Shown: positions 1-12,200 of the stretch, in pieces
Numbering within the stretch: the stretch's first letter is position 1
How the letters are laid out: every line of letters starts with the position of its first letter
From: Phlegmacium glaucopus
Lineage: Eukaryota; Basidiomycota; Agaricomycetes; Agaricales; Cortinariaceae
Direction of reading: 5' to 3'
Length of the DNA: 64,000 nucleotides
NCBI GenBank assembly: GCA_015039465.1
Contig: MU130643.1
Span: forward strand, 26,802-90,801
Notes under the pieces: generated by a model
The model's database searches: none
What the model was told of the DNA's origin: nothing
What the model saw: only the letters and a program-made list of their open reading frames with translations
Position numbers and translations under genes: made by a program

Positions 1-783
1 GCACAACTATAGGAAGGTGCAGGCTCACAGCCGAACTACTGAAGGCATTGCCCCCAATATCTATTGGGTTTCTTCTCTCCGCTTAACGACTCGACACTAA
101 GGCCCCTCAAGTTACCGTAGCTTATATAACCAAGGAACTAAGAACCTAACACGAAGTCAGACAGGTAGCCGCTCCAGAAACAGTTACCTACAGTAGGCAA
201 GACGTTCGGTATATCTAAGAGCCAGTTTCTTTATAGCCACCTGATGCTTTGCTTACACAAGCCAAACTTTCTTATCCACTGGTGGACGCTATGCCTCATT
301 TCCTCCTTCAACTGGTCCAGCTTTCTACCCCTAAGGTAATAGTCCACACTAAAGAAGCTGCATTAGTACTTTAACCAGCTATAGAAGAGCGTATCGCCAT
401 CGTCATAACTTCAAGTATACCCGTCACCATTACACTCGTCGCCTACGCTCCCGGTAATACCTTCCTTTTACTATTCCTCTCCCTCTCTCGACCTAACGCT
501 CAAGAAAATATCCCTCTTTATCTCAGTCTCTATCTCTCCTCAGTACCTATATTTATCCTTACAAGAATAGCGTACTAAGTCACAAGAGGCCATTCCAATG
601 GCAGAAGTAGAGGCAGTTGCAGCATCTTAGGCCGCTGCCCAAGCACTCAAGATGGCACAAATCCGTACCCTCTCCGAACATAAGATCAAAATCAGCCAAC
701 GACTCGACCAACAACAAGAAGAACAACAAAGAAAAGACTTAGCCGAATATTTCGAGAATAACAAAGTCGAGGACGATCTTTGA
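1..783 (+). pseudogene. Degenerate coding-like stretch, unrecognised
   Basis: Bases 3-572 read almost open on the plus strand with about six stop codons, several of them TAA or TAG where CAA or CAG would fit. Bases 598-783 give a Lys/Gln/Glu-rich, coiled-coil-like peptide of about 60 residues broken by one TAG at 628-630. This suggests an old mobile-element gag-like or accessory reading frame, but I recognise no domain. It could equally be chance openness in C-rich sequence. Confidence 0.25.
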
Positions 784-1241
784 GCTAACGACGGGCTAAT
801 GTTATGAATATCTGGTATATGCATATCTTCAATCGTCCCCTCGTCTCCTCTTTTTCTCCTCCCCTTCATACGCTACCCCTTTCATTCCTCTTCTGTTCCC
901 CTGTGCCCTAACCCCTTGCCCTTTGCCCTTTGCCCTCTTTGTACTATACATAGCTATCGCTCCCGCTTCCCTTATCACTGAATCATACCGACTCATATCT
1001 CTGACACGGACCATCCCCTTATCCCTGACTCGACCCTTTAGTATATAAGAGCCATACCCATAGCCATGGATCCTTAGTTTAGACCTTTGTACTCTTACAG
1101 TCTTAATCTACACAGCTTGCTCAGAACCTGTCGCCCTCAGTCTTAAACTTGTTGAACACGATTGCAGTTGTATCTAAGTCCCTAGTTATTTGGTCTATCG
1201 GCCCAGCACCGAACGCGAGTGCAAGCTTATAGTCGCCGTAA
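784..1241. other. Gene-free stretch
   Basis: C/T-rich sequence with no credible reading frame, repeat or RNA gene that I can see. It lies just upstream of a transposase tail and may be decayed mobile DNA. Confidence 0.4.
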
Positions 1242-1508
1242 CACCCAGCAGAAATTAACATGGATCTACAAGCACGCCTTCCCGCAGCTCTTGCTGCAAT
1301 TCATAATTTTATCCGCAATTACGACCCAGAGGAGCTTAATGACTTTACTGAAGCAGAGGACTTGGAACGAGGCTTTGTCTCAGGAGAGCTGGCGGCAGGG
1401 CAACCAGGGAGAGCTGAGAGAGAACAAGCAAATGAAAGGCGGGATGAAATTGCAAGTGCAATGTGGATGCAGTATCAAGCTGAGCTTCAGCACAGAGGTG
1501 GTGCTTAA
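1242..1508 (+). pseudogene. PIF/Harbinger DDE_Tnp_4 transposase, C-terminal remnant
   Basis: The frame ending with the stop before 1509 reads LPAALAAIHNFIRNYD near its start. This is the characteristic last conserved block of fungal DDE_Tnp_4 (PIF/Harbinger) transposases, followed by an acidic tail (ERGFVSGELAAG) and a short charged helix. A TAA stop lies upstream at 1239-1241 and no catalytic DDE part is present, so only the last 80-90 residues survive. The neighbouring Myb/SANT-like gene on the other strand is the usual second gene of such elements, which supports the call. The element can no longer move by itself. Confidence 0.65.
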
Positions 1509-1632
1509 TGACACCATATTTGTTGAATAAAATCCATGACTCAATCACACTTGCAAAAGGCTATCATGAGCATAGTATTGAGCTAAATAGGTAATGGTTA
1601 CAACAGGATACAGCATGGAAAAACTACAGAAT

Positions 1633-2935
1633 CTAGGCCTCAGTTGCACTGCTGGCAGCAGGGAACCCCATTTGTCCCAACTGCTTTTGAACCCAAAGCT
1701 TCCATACATCAGGACGCACAAGTGCTATGTAGGTGTCCACTCGAGCTGTATTCTGCTCAAAGAGGTCAGCAAAAGCAATAGCCTGTTCAGCTGTCAACGT
1801 CTCTGTGTTTTGCAAAAGCACAGTTGCCTCGATCCTGCGTTCTGCAGAACTTCTCCAATAACAACGAGGCTGTGACATAGGACCATCACGCACCGCCCCA
1901 TGAATGTCGTGGAGGGCGTCACTGATGCCATGAAGTGCCAGTGCACCATTGGGGGCAGAGTTGTGTGGTCGTTTGCCATATGATCCAGAGCCTATGCTGC
2001 TTGAAGTTGTTCTGATAGAGCTGGAAGTACTGTCATCGAGTGCTGAGTATTTGCGCTTTGAGGATATTGAAGATAATACAGAAGATGGACGCATTGGTGT
2101 GGTGGGTGGAATATTCACATCCTCATCACTGCTATCAGGTTCACCACTGGGTACTGCAGCAGCGAGTACCAAAAGCGGTGATAGAGTAGTCAGCCTGTTG
2201 GGTTCGCTGGTGGCAGTGGGTGGCATTTGCCCTTCACCCGAAGCATTGCTTGGTCCACTATAGGGCGCATTTGCAATTGCGCCAAAACTTTGTTGCGAGG
2301 GGCGGAAGGCATGCACACCTCTTACAGTGCTTGGCATTATAGCCTGTATGCGATTGAAATGTGGAAACCCTTTTGTCTTGAAGGGCTTTGCGTCTTTGTT
2401 TTTCTAAGAATCCATCAGTGGAGCAAAGGTACTATATCATCGTGATAATACTCACAACAACGCACTCATTCCAAGCAAATATCTGTTTGATGTCGATATT
2501 AAGGCCATTCTCATCATCCCAGCTGAAACCTGATAACCTTTTGAGTGCAGCAACAACATTGTAAGACTTTTTGAGCTGGCAACAACGTGTCAAATCATAA
2601 ATTGTGTATAAGATAAACACATACCCGATCCCACTTGGCTGAGCATCCCGCTGCTGTCTTCGGACCTCCAGTTGCACTGTGTACTTTCATTAGCACAGCA
2701 GCAGAATTCCAGAATGCCTGTTTGAATTTCATTCCATCGCCGGCTTCAGACTTGTGGTCAGCAATGTAATCAATGAGCGCAATCTCATCAGCGAGATCCC
2801 AGTGTGCCTTGGCAGCATTTTCAAGAGAGAGAGGGACAGGCAGACTATCCTGATGTTGAGGGGGGCTGTTACGAGTATTCATGGCATGCATGGCGTTGTG
2901 ATGCTCCTCAGATAGCGGCGTGTGAAACGAGCGAC
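1633..2935 (-). CDS. Myb/SANT-like DNA-binding protein of a Harbinger-type element
   Basis: Three exons fit in one frame: 2935 (or first Met at 2891) to 2625, 2575-2456 and 2403-1633, with GT-AG introns of 49 and 52 bases. Exons 1-2 give a Myb/SANT-like domain with the spaced tryptophans WDLADEIALIDYI, FKQAFWNSAAVLMK and SGFSWDDENG. Exon 3 begins with a conserved basic block (KPFKTKGFPHFNRIQAIM) and continues as a Ser/Thr-rich tail with a helical C terminus. In PIF/Harbinger elements such proteins bind DNA and help import the transposase. The reading frame looks intact, but its 5' end abuts a solo LTR at 2936, so the true start may be lost. The partner transposase next door is truncated. Confidence 0.65.
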
Positions 2936-3348
2936 TGTTAGGGGACACCCGACTTTAACCCAAACCTCAACTCTAGAATCATACACCCCACCTTTCCGAC
3001 GACCTCCGACCTTCCGTCCAACTCCGCTTCCGTCACCGGTTGACTCCGGAATCCCGTAGTTCCGCTCCGACTCCGGTCCTCCGATTCACTCCGTCTTTTA
3101 TTTCTATTTTTCATATCGCACCACTTCTTATTTAATTAATTAATTATTATCGTATCATTCCTTTATTTATTTTATATCTCCGTTATGTCCATATTAGTAC
3201 TTAAACACCCCCAGCCTAGCAGGGATCCCCATCCTTTCCTCTTTGGATCCCCTGCTAGGTAAGTCACTTGTAGATATCTTTTCTGAAATATTATTAACTT
3301 TGGATCCCCTGCTAGCTTGACTAAGTCAGCGTTGCAGTTGCCCTAACA
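2936..3348. repeat. Solo LTR (413 bases) with 5-base target duplication
   Basis: The segment begins TGTTAGGG and ends CCCTAACA, a perfect TG...CA inverted end, and is flanked on both sides by GCGAC (2931-2935 and 3349-3353). This is the footprint of an LTR retrotransposon reduced to one LTR by recombination. It interrupts the 5' region of the Myb/SANT-like gene. Inside are three copies of a CTAGCAGGGGATCC-like word in opposite orientations near 3218-3315. Confidence 0.85.
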
Positions 3349-3353
3349 GCGAC

Positions 3354-4636
3354 ACTGTGGTTGCTCGATTCACACGGTCAGTGGTTGTGACTCAACCGTG
3401 ACAAGGATTAAACTGGATTTTTTCTTCTGCTGCCGAATGGGCTCTTATACAAAACTACATACTCTGGGTAACTGATAGTTATCTATGAGTTGTATCCACT
3501 ATTGGTCAGTATTCCTAGCTATCTACTTAGGTCCATTATCAAAATGTTTCAGCTTGTACTAAGATATTCCAACAAACAATCCTAGTACACTACAACCTAT
3601 GTACTACTACGATACTACAGATGACAATATCATGGATTTGATCACAAATATGCTCTATTGTTTGATATCAATAGTATGAAATATGAGCCCTACCATGAAA
3701 ACTAACAGAAATCATCCGGAATTCTATCAATATTGATAGAAATTTTCAAACATTTTCATGGACTGTAAGGGGGGACCTGAAGATGCTGAGGATTTTTAGA
3801 AACCCCAGAAATTTCAAAAATCTCCACAATCTATCAAAATTTCAAAAAACTTCCCAAAACCTTCAAGTTGGGTTTTCCCTGATGTCCACAGAGTGCAGAT
3901 ACATAATACTGGAACAGTCAGGAGTCTCCACTGATCCAAGTTTGAGTGTGTGGTTCTGGTTAATGCTCAAGTTGACCCACCCAGCGCTAATGGACCCGGG
4001 CTGTGACCTTCAGACTTCACTGGCACTGGGTCAAAGTCAAATTGACAGTGGACACCTTTCTACACTGCTTCAAGTACTCACTTCTCGTCAGGCGCCAGAT
4101 GGTTGATGTAGAGAATCTTTAGTGCCACACTGGCCCACACACAGTGTATACGAGCATCAACACCGAACACACCATCACAAAGTGACATGTGTTGCTGATC
4201 TCCCATCAAATTGGATGCTGTAGCTCGCCATCAACTTGTTTTTGACACTCCGGTGAGTCTGCTGGTTAGGTGCTTTGGGTTGGGCTAGTAATTGGTTAGG
4301 TCCTGGTTAGCGTTAGGGGTTCGTGTTAGTGGTTTGTGTTAGTGGCTTCTGTTCAGGTTAGTGGTAGAGTTAGGGGGCAGGTATATGTCCTTTTCGCGCG
4401 GTAGCACGGTCTTGGGCAGGTTAGATGGTTAGAACTCCGGCAGCCGTGAGGCAGCCGAAGCACGGTGTGTCGGATCTCATAACTTCCCCATTTGGGGAGT
4501 GTGTCGGACTACGTATATCCTCGCCCACACACTAGACTATGTAAGTACAGATGGGCGTTGTAGTGACAAGATTGATGCCAAACTGTAACCAACATATCCA
4601 GAGTTGATCATCAAATATCAATACAGCCCCAGTAAA
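3354..4636. other. Gene-free stretch
   Basis: A/T-rich sequence without a recognisable gene. A plus-strand frame at 3783-4106 has no domain or intron support and I do not call it. Around 4270-4380 there are several GTTAG-type words, too irregular for telomeric repeat. Confidence 0.4.
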
Positions 4637-4826
4637 TGTTGGAATGAGTATCCGCGTGCAAGCTGCAAGGAGCACAGACCAGCGGGTATTAATAAGCATG
4701 TAGTTAAGGTATATAAGGATGAGTACAGTACAGTAGTTACTTATCCGTTTGCAACGAGTTAACACTATCTACTCTGCCAAACGGAACTATATTAAGTCTA
4801 CGAGCAGCGCAACTGGTATTTTTACA
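4637..4826. repeat. Left LTR of the TRIM element
   Basis: 190 bases, TG...CA ended, nearly identical to 5368-5557. It is preceded by GTAAA. Confidence 0.88.
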
Positions 4827-5367
4827 CAAACGGATCACGGCTAGCTACCGTTCACCAAAGCTGGGCGCTGTTCGGTTCAGGAATCAGCCATCACGGTTGG
4901 CTACTGTTTACCAAAGCCAGGTCGCTATTCGTTCAGGACGACTAGCCCTTTTTCGTCAAGCTTGAAGAGCTTTCGACGTCGCGCGCCTATTTGTTGCTTA
5001 TCATTCGTCACATACATTCACACAACGACAACTCTATTATCATGTTACCATGCCGCCCGCGCTCAGGGCTGAATTATTGTTTGACTAGCCAGCAAAAGGT
5101 TTTTCCTGGATCGTTGCCGGACATCGCCACTCGCCATTATTGCTGGAAGATCCGAGATAGGATTTGCGATTGGATTGGGAGTAGGAGTCGGAGCGATGGA
5201 AATTTGCAGATGGAGTATTCGAGATTCAGGGAGTGCATGCGAGGGATTTAGAGGTTGTAGCGGTTGTTGGAGGGTATCTCAGGGGTTTAGGCAGGGAGAC
5301 TCAGGGAACTTAGGTTTCAGGGAGTGTTTTATTGGTCTATTCCGAGCTCCTTTTGCTCGAGGGAGTG

Positions 5368-5557
5368 TGTTGGAATGAGTATCCGCGTGCGAGCTGCAAG
5401 GAGCACGGACCAGCGGGTATTAATAAGCATGTAGTTAAGGTATATAAGGATGAGTACAGTACAGTAGTTACTTATCCGTTTGCAACGAGTTAACACTATC
5501 TACTCTGCCAAACGGAACTATATTAAGTCTACGAGCAGCGCGACTGGTATTTTTACA
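5368..5557. repeat. Right LTR of the TRIM element
   Basis: 190 bases, three visible differences from the left LTR (two in the first 50 bases, one near the end). It is followed by GTAAA, completing the target duplication. Confidence 0.88.
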
Positions 5558-5562
5558 GTAAA

Positions 5563-6384
5563 CTTTATAACTACTATGCATACTATTTATAGAGTGAAGA
5601 TCGCTGTCAACCTGCCAGGGCCAGCCTGCATATTTATACCGGTGACACTCCCAACAGTCGCAATTGCTACTCGAATCCAGTCCAGAATATTCATAGAACT
5701 TGAACAAGAATACCAGATTAATAACCACAATTTCAATCCTCTATGGCTGAATGAAATGAATGTCTTGCCGTCGGCTGCCTCCAGATGAGCCATGCTTGTT
5801 AGGATATCGACAAGGCTCGTTAACGACGAGGCAGGCGAAACATGAGGATTAACGGAGTTGTTGAGGGTAGAGCGATTATTACAGCACAGGGATGGACTTC
5901 TTGACTCAGAAATGTCCTACGGCAAGCTCGGCGTTGGTCTGAATAATCTCCTGTCAGGTGTCTGGCCTCAACCCAAGATTTGGCAGGCACATACTGGGTC
6001 AAAGCAAGAGATGTTTTCGTTGCCACAAACACTGCATTTATGAAGTCTCGGCATGCCTTGTGCGATTTGGATTGTTGTGAAAACGTTCAACCGTTATATG
6101 AATATGCAAAAATGAAGCAAAGAAAAATGGCTCAGTAATTTTCCTTTGAACTAGCTCAACCCCGAGGTTACACACAGGGGGATAGAAAAAATTTCATCTC
6201 GTACTGTAAGCAGGTTACTTATGATAGGGGGATATAAGATACGTATAATGCAAGCGGAATCGAGATAGTGGAATTGCCCGGGTGAGCGCGGTGGGGAGTG
6301 AGTAACGAGGTCAATAAAGAAGTCGAAGTTTATCCAATGTTTATTTAAACCATACTTTGGTGCTTCTAGAGTTAATTGATCAGT
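5563..6384. other. Gene-free stretch
   Basis: No recognisable gene. A minus-strand frame at 5587-5793 and another at 5820-6032 are open but match nothing I know and lack a convincing exon context. Confidence 0.35.
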
Positions 6385-7320
6385 TAGGACTGAAGACAAG
6401 GGAATTATGGGGCTGCGGTGACGGACGTTCAGGCCAACTAGGCAAAAGATACAAGGAAGACGTCCTTTCGTGAAGTTCCACGACGAAGTTTAGAAAGATA
6501 GATTTGTCTGAATCTCGAGGACTCCGATCTTTCCGGCTATTCGTGGCGGCTCATCAGTGCATCTTGGGAGACAAGTTATGCTGAATTATCATGTCCTGGC
6601 AAAGGGGACGTTGTAATTTCCTTGGGATCTGACGACTTTGGAGATCTCTGGGTTGGAGGAGGTTCTTCTACCAGGACTGGAAAACAATCTGCAAAACATT
6701 TTCATGTGGTTAGGTTCGACCACCTTTCTACGCCTTCAGGTATTCGTATTACCCCTGCTGCTCTTCGAGTAGAATCTATTATTTCGGGTCAACGATTTAC
6801 CATCGTCCATATACAAATATCGGAACCAGTTAGGATACCACTATACGTCGGATGGGGGACATCTAGGCATGGCCGACTCGGGCAAGCACCTTTCTCTGAC
6901 TCAAAACCTCCAACATTCACATCACTTCCACGGATTATAGAAGTAGATGACGTTTTATCATCAGCATTCATCACAGTCTATGCCTCCACGCATCGTCGAG
7001 GCAAATATCTGCTCTGGGATCCAATCGGAAAGGCCAACTCCAGCTATTCCCATTGAAAAGTGTTCGAAAGATCGGATGTACCTGGAATGGATCTTACGCC
7101 GTTGTCGAGACAAATGAAGAAGAATGGCGTATACATTGTTCAGGTAGCAATTCTCATGGCCAACTTGGAATCTATCATTTTATGCTCCAAGTTGCGTGAT
7201 GAAGGAGATTGAGTATTGCATAATCGCGGTGGGGCTTCTCGATTGTCCGTTCCCCAACAAATATATGTGCCACCAGACCAAACACTAGTTTAAGTCGACA
7301 TCCTCGGCGGCGGATGTTCG
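6385..7320 (+). pseudogene. RCC1-repeat (ATS1-like) protein, decayed
   Basis: Successive plus-strand pieces carry RCC1 blade signatures: LWGCGDGRSGQLGKR near 6405, VVISLGSDDFGDLWVGG near 6615, GWGTSRHGRLG near 6855, SALGSNRKGQLQLFPLKS near 7010 and CSGSNSHGQLGIYH near 7140. RCC1 proteins fold as a seven-bladed propeller and act in chromatin or GTPase-linked roles. The pieces are in different frames: a shift near 7006 separates the third and fourth, stops fall near 6465 and 7197, and the last blade fades by about 7320. I read this as a dead copy of a host gene; an unresolved intron could explain one shift but not all of them. Confidence 0.7.
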
Positions 7321-8171
7321 AAGACCGCCATCTACGGCGACAAGAAACCCATCGTCAACGGACCCAGATGCGATGTGGTTCTTGACGACGTTGACGGGAA
7401 CATCACTAACATCCTCAACAAGTTCGGAAAACGCTAGCCTCCCTACCGTCCCTTCAACGTCATTGGAGTCGGACGAATCATGCGGGGGGTCTTCGAAAAC
7501 GTTGAATGATCTCAAATACCTGCGTCAATCAATAACATTAGCGTTTGAGATAGGAATGAAGAGATATCTCGACTTGCCTTGTAGACGAGAACCTTGTTGC
7601 TTATCTACGGCGGCTGAATTCATCGAGGTGTCGAACTGTGGTAGAATCTGGGGTGGGTAGTTCTCGGAATTAGTTGATGATGTTGTCCAGATTTTGACAT
7701 GAACGATGATCATCGAGGTCTTCAATCTTTGGAAGTTGGTGGCGAACTTGGGTGTCCTTGACATCTGTTCCGGGGACGATGGTATACGCTCGGCAATGGC
7801 AGAGGGATAATGCTATCATGGACCAAGGTCTTGATAGAGTTGTTTCTCTGTTTCTACATGGTTCTCATCGGAGAGTTCCGTGAGAGGTTCAAGATAATTC
7901 ACATTTCGTCGATAATCTATACGCAAGAATAATAAAGAAGAAATAGGGAGGCTAGGAACGGAAGATATACCTTGCCAGGCATGAAGTTGCATCCCATTTA
8001 TCTTAGTCCTTCAGTCATTCGATTTTCGAAGTCGGCATTAGCATTGAAGTTGAATAAGAGTCTTCGCAATATGCTACTGATGCCGCAAGGCGTCAGTTTA
8101 ACACCTTCAATGAATCAGGAGAGAAGGCAAACAGACCGTCAAGTCTCTCAACATGGCAAAATCGTTATTGC
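7321..8171. other. Unassigned stretch
   Basis: Both strands have open pieces (for example minus 7764-7525) with a coding-like look but no domain I can name. The stretch ends where the duplicated NLR/calpain block begins. Confidence 0.35.
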
Positions 8172-8950
8172 ATATTGGATATATCATATCCGTTTACGAT
8201 GCTATTGACCCGTTTCTTGCGTCGTGTCTCGCGACCTGACATCCAAAACAGTTATGTAGTGGAATAACGGTCGGTATAAGAAACCTCATACCATGAGAGC
8301 CTGCCTGAGTCGTTCAATTGTTTCTCGCGACCAGACAAAGTTCTTTCAATCCTGCCCCAGCCACCTCTGCACTCTCTCCCGCAACTTTCTTATCTAACAC
8401 AACCACTTCCGGTCGTTCTTATGCATCAACAAGGCAATTTTCAGGGAGTTATGATTACTGCTATTGGCACCACTAAGTTCGTCCTGGAGTTTTGTGGGTT
8501 TGGCTTGGAAAGGAAGGATTACGATTCAGCGCAACGTTTTTTGAGGTTTCGCATGAGTTTCGTATTTTGAGAGTCCTTGATCATCGCCTACAGGCTGCGA
8601 ATTTACTAGAGGTCCTCAGTCAAGGATCAAAAAACTTATTAATTTACGTACCACTGGGAGAGGTGAGGGACCCCCAGAGGCAGGTTTCGCACTCGGAGGT
8701 AGAGAAACCTGTGGAGGGGTAAATTCGGGTAACGAGGTTCATCCGAGGGCCAATGCGTTCGATGGTGCTTTGGTTGGTGATTCCTAGCACGGGATATTGG
8801 AGTATGAGAAGGAAGAACCGGAATAGAAGATTGACGAACAGCGCTGTAGCAAGTGTGACGTGGTGATGCTGAGGTGGGAGCTCGTAGATAAGATAACTGT
8901 TGCCCCAATGAATGTCTCAGGAAGATGATGGCTGAAAGGATGATACTATA
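8172..8950 (-). pseudogene. Calpain-like gene, 5' exons only (copy 0)
   Basis: This block matches 23,386-24,250, where it leads into a calpain-like gene on the minus strand. The minus strand shows a coiled-coil-like stretch (EVVVLDKKVAGESAEVAGA) and, further 5', a Pro/Ser-rich segment also present in the second copy. Similarity to the second copy stops at about 8172, before the conserved calpain core, so only N-terminal exons remain. The gene would be divergent from the NLR at 9284. Exon borders cannot be fixed because both copies carry frame breaks. Confidence 0.4.
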
Positions 8951-9283
8951 TTTCTATGGCAAGATAACCCAATATAGGTTTTCTTGTCACGGTTTGTGAG
9001 AAGGGCTTTTGCGGTGCGAAAATCGGCACTTTGGGACCAGGCCGATTGGCTGACCAACGGGAGACATGATCCAAAGGGTTTCAGCTTTCAAATCCGAAAT
9101 CTGAAGCTGAAGAGAAAAGACTTTACATTTTTCGCGGCTGAACCTCGGTGAAAGAAAGTTGTTGTTTGCGTAAGTGAGGGCTTGCATGTGATCTAGAGAC
9201 AACTTTCTGTTATGTAATCGAGAGCATCTTTCTTTCTGACGCTTATCACCCTTATCGCTTACCACAACTCACTGTTCAAAGAT
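8951..9283. other. Upstream region of the first NLR-like gene
   Basis: No gene. The last stretch before the ATG is C/T-rich (ACGCTTATCACCC) and is shared with the second copy just upstream of 24,952, so it may hold promoter and 5' leader. Confidence 0.4.
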
Positions 9284-12200
9284 ATGAAGCGCATCTTTAA
9301 GAAAATTGTCAATCCCAAGAAATCAAAACATTCGTCTCTAACCATCAACGATGCTCTGGGCTCAAGCTCAGAACAAGCAACTTCGACATCGACCATCAAA
9401 GCAAGCGCCGCTGATCCCATGCTATCCGTTCCCGCTAATGCTGCGGCTGTAAACCCACAAGTTATTCAAGTCGCTGGCGTGACTGTGAGTGTTCAACTTC
9501 GCCCATCGCATCCTCATGTACTTAGCTATCGTCATCGATCAGGCCGCCCATGACCTAGTCTCTACTTCGGTCCCCGCTTTGGCGGTTGGTGAGCAAGATG
9601 TAAGCATTCCAGTCGCTAGCGTTACTGTGAGCGTTCAACTTCTCCCATCGCATCCTTAAGCATTTTAACCATCGTCATCGATCAGACCGCCCATAACCTA
9701 CTCTCTACTTCGGTTTCCACTTTGCCGATCAATGATCTTACTCCTGTAAGCATTCCAGCCACCGGCGTTAATGTGAGTTCAACTTCGCCCATCACATCCC
9801 TTAGCACTTAACCATTGTCATCGATCAGGCCGCCCATAACCTACTCTCCACTTCGGTTTCCACCTCGGCGATCCATGACCTTGCTCCCGCAAGCATCCCA
9901 GCCGCTGGCGTTAATGTGAGTGTTCAACTCGGTCCATTATAAATATCACTACTCAATCATCCTTGTTAATCAGAGTGCCCATGAACTCCAAGTCTCCGCT
10001 CCAGTTTCCGCCCTGGCTGTCGCTCCTGTAGCCCATCTGGAAGGAAATTCACCCTCGCCTGATGTCGTAATGCAAGCTGACTTGGGATCCGTAGAATCGC
10101 AACAAAATCCCTTGGTGAGTTGCTTACACAATATGTTCTCGGCTTTCACTGATAATCAACAAACCAGCATTCTGGTTTGTGCCTTCCGACTCCTTTTGCG
10201 AATGCCCGGACGGTGTTCATCACAGGTGGTACTTTTGTAAGTTATTTTCGTAAGCTGTGTAGATGATTTAACAATAATTTGTCTGCCAGTATCATATTGT
10301 CAATAATTTCCCTGCCAATACCAGTGAACAGCAGATGAAGATTCCTCTATCTCAGCAACCACTTTCTAGTCTATTCTTTACTGGACGGAAAGATGAACTT
10401 GATAAGCTTGGGAAGATTTTTGTTTGTTGTGCTAATAGTAGACTGATGCCAAGACGCTCTTGTCTCCTATGGGGAACAGGAGGCATTGGAAAGACTCAAA
10501 TCTGTCTTAAGTTCACAGAAGAAATGTCTGGCTAGTAAGCATTCTCATATTACCATTCACAACACTGGATTCATTTCTTACTCTAGTTTTTCACATGTTT
10601 TCTGGGTTGATGCCTCCTCTTATGAGAGCATTACTATATCTCTCAAGGGTATATCTAGCATTCCTGCTGCACAAGCTTCTGGTGTGGATAGCTCTGTTGA
10701 CTCTGTTCTCCAGTGGATATCTTGTATTCAAGGGGAATGGTTGATTATCTTTGATAATGCTGGTGATCCTCCTCCAGAGGTGATGGCCAAGTTCATTCCC
10801 CCAGGTAACAGGGGTAATATTCTGATTACCAGCCGAAACCGATCTGTAGGAAGGGTTATAGGCTTTGAGAATGTGATTGAGATCAATGAAATGGAGGAGC
10901 CAGATGCTATAGCTCTACTTCTCAGGGCTAGCTATTTGGATCCTTCACCTGAGCATTTACAAGCTGCCAAAAGTATTGTCACTGAACTTGGTGGCATTCC
11001 TCTTGCTGTTGATCATGCTGGTGCTTATATTGATGCTGGGAAATGTGATATCAATGGATATCTGACCCAATTGTCCTTACACCGTCAGACTCTTATGTCA
11101 GATGCTATATTCACAGGAGCATCAAATTATAATCAAACAGTGTATGGGACTTGGGATCTATCTTTCAAAGAAATAGAAAAGAGAGCTGGTGGACATTCTA
11201 CAGCTGGAGATGTACAAGCAGCCCAGGTTGCAATCCTAATTCTTCAAATATGTGCTTTCTATCATCATAGTAATATTTCTAAAGACATATTCCAATCTGC
11301 TGCTGAAGAGGCCATGAAATATGTCATTGGTAGTGACATAGTTGAAAGGTTACCTCAGGCAGTCACTTCACTGGATCATACTCTGCTTAGCCTGAAAAAT
11401 GATGGTCACTGGGATGAATTCATCTTTGGACAAGGGATTAGTGTCCTTTTCTCATTCTCATTGATGAGAAGAGGACAATCATCTAGAATGATGTCTGTTC
11501 ATCCTCTGGTGCACCACTGGAGTCAGGAGAGAATGTCCAAATCTGAGCAGCAAAGAATGTGTGAGATGGGAAGCATAATCTTGTCCTGTGCAATTCCATG
11601 GAGATTTGAAAGTCAGGATTATGCACTGCGACGGTTGATTTTTCCACATATTAAGGCCAATAAGTTACATAGAAGGGAGATAGGAGATATTGAGCAGTAC
11701 TATGATGATAAATGGATGAAATTTTCACTAGTAATGTTTGAGAATGGTGACTGGAAGAATGCAGAGCAGCTGCAGGCTCAAGTTATGGACATGAGGAAGA
11801 AGCAGCTTGGTGCAGAACATCCATATACCCTCACTAGTATGGCTGATCTAGCATACATATACAGGGATCAGGGAAGGTGGAATGAGGCAGAGCAGTTGGA
11901 GGTTCAAGTTATGGACATGAGGAAGAAGCTGCTTGGTGCAGAACATCCAGACACCCTCACTAGTATGGCTGGTCTAGCAAGCACATACAGGAATCAGGGA
12001 AGGTGGAATGAGGCAGAGCAGCTAGAGGTTCAAGTTATGGACATGAGGAGGAAGCTGCTTGGTGCAGAACATCCAGACACCCTCACCAGTATGCAAAATA
12101 TAGCAAGCACATACAGCAATCAGGGAAGATGGAATGAGGCAGAGCAGCTGCACATTCAAGTTCTGGGCATAAGGAAGAAGCTGCTTGGTGCAGAACATCC

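Larger units (their letters stand above)
4637..5557. mobile_element. TRIM: miniature non-autonomous LTR element, 921 bases
   Basis: Two direct repeats of 190 bases, 4637-4826 and 5368-5557, start TGTTGGAATGAG and end GGTATTTTTACA and differ at only about three positions. The same 5 bases, GTAAA, flank the whole unit (4632-4636 and 5558-5562). The 541-base interior codes for nothing credible and includes two similar blocks around CACGG(C/T)TAGCTAC/CACGGTTGGCTAC. A purine-rich run (GAGGGAG) lies just before the right LTR as a possible polypurine tract. Nearly identical LTRs with a perfect duplication mean a recent insertion that must have used another element's enzymes. Confidence 0.88.

Noticed and set aside
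3783..4106. Plus-strand 107-codon frame
   Set aside because: No domain, no exon support and strongly biased A/T-rich start; likely chance.
4270..4400. Interstitial telomere-like sequence (several GTTAGG words)
   Set aside because: The words are irregular and few; no tandem TTAGGG array.
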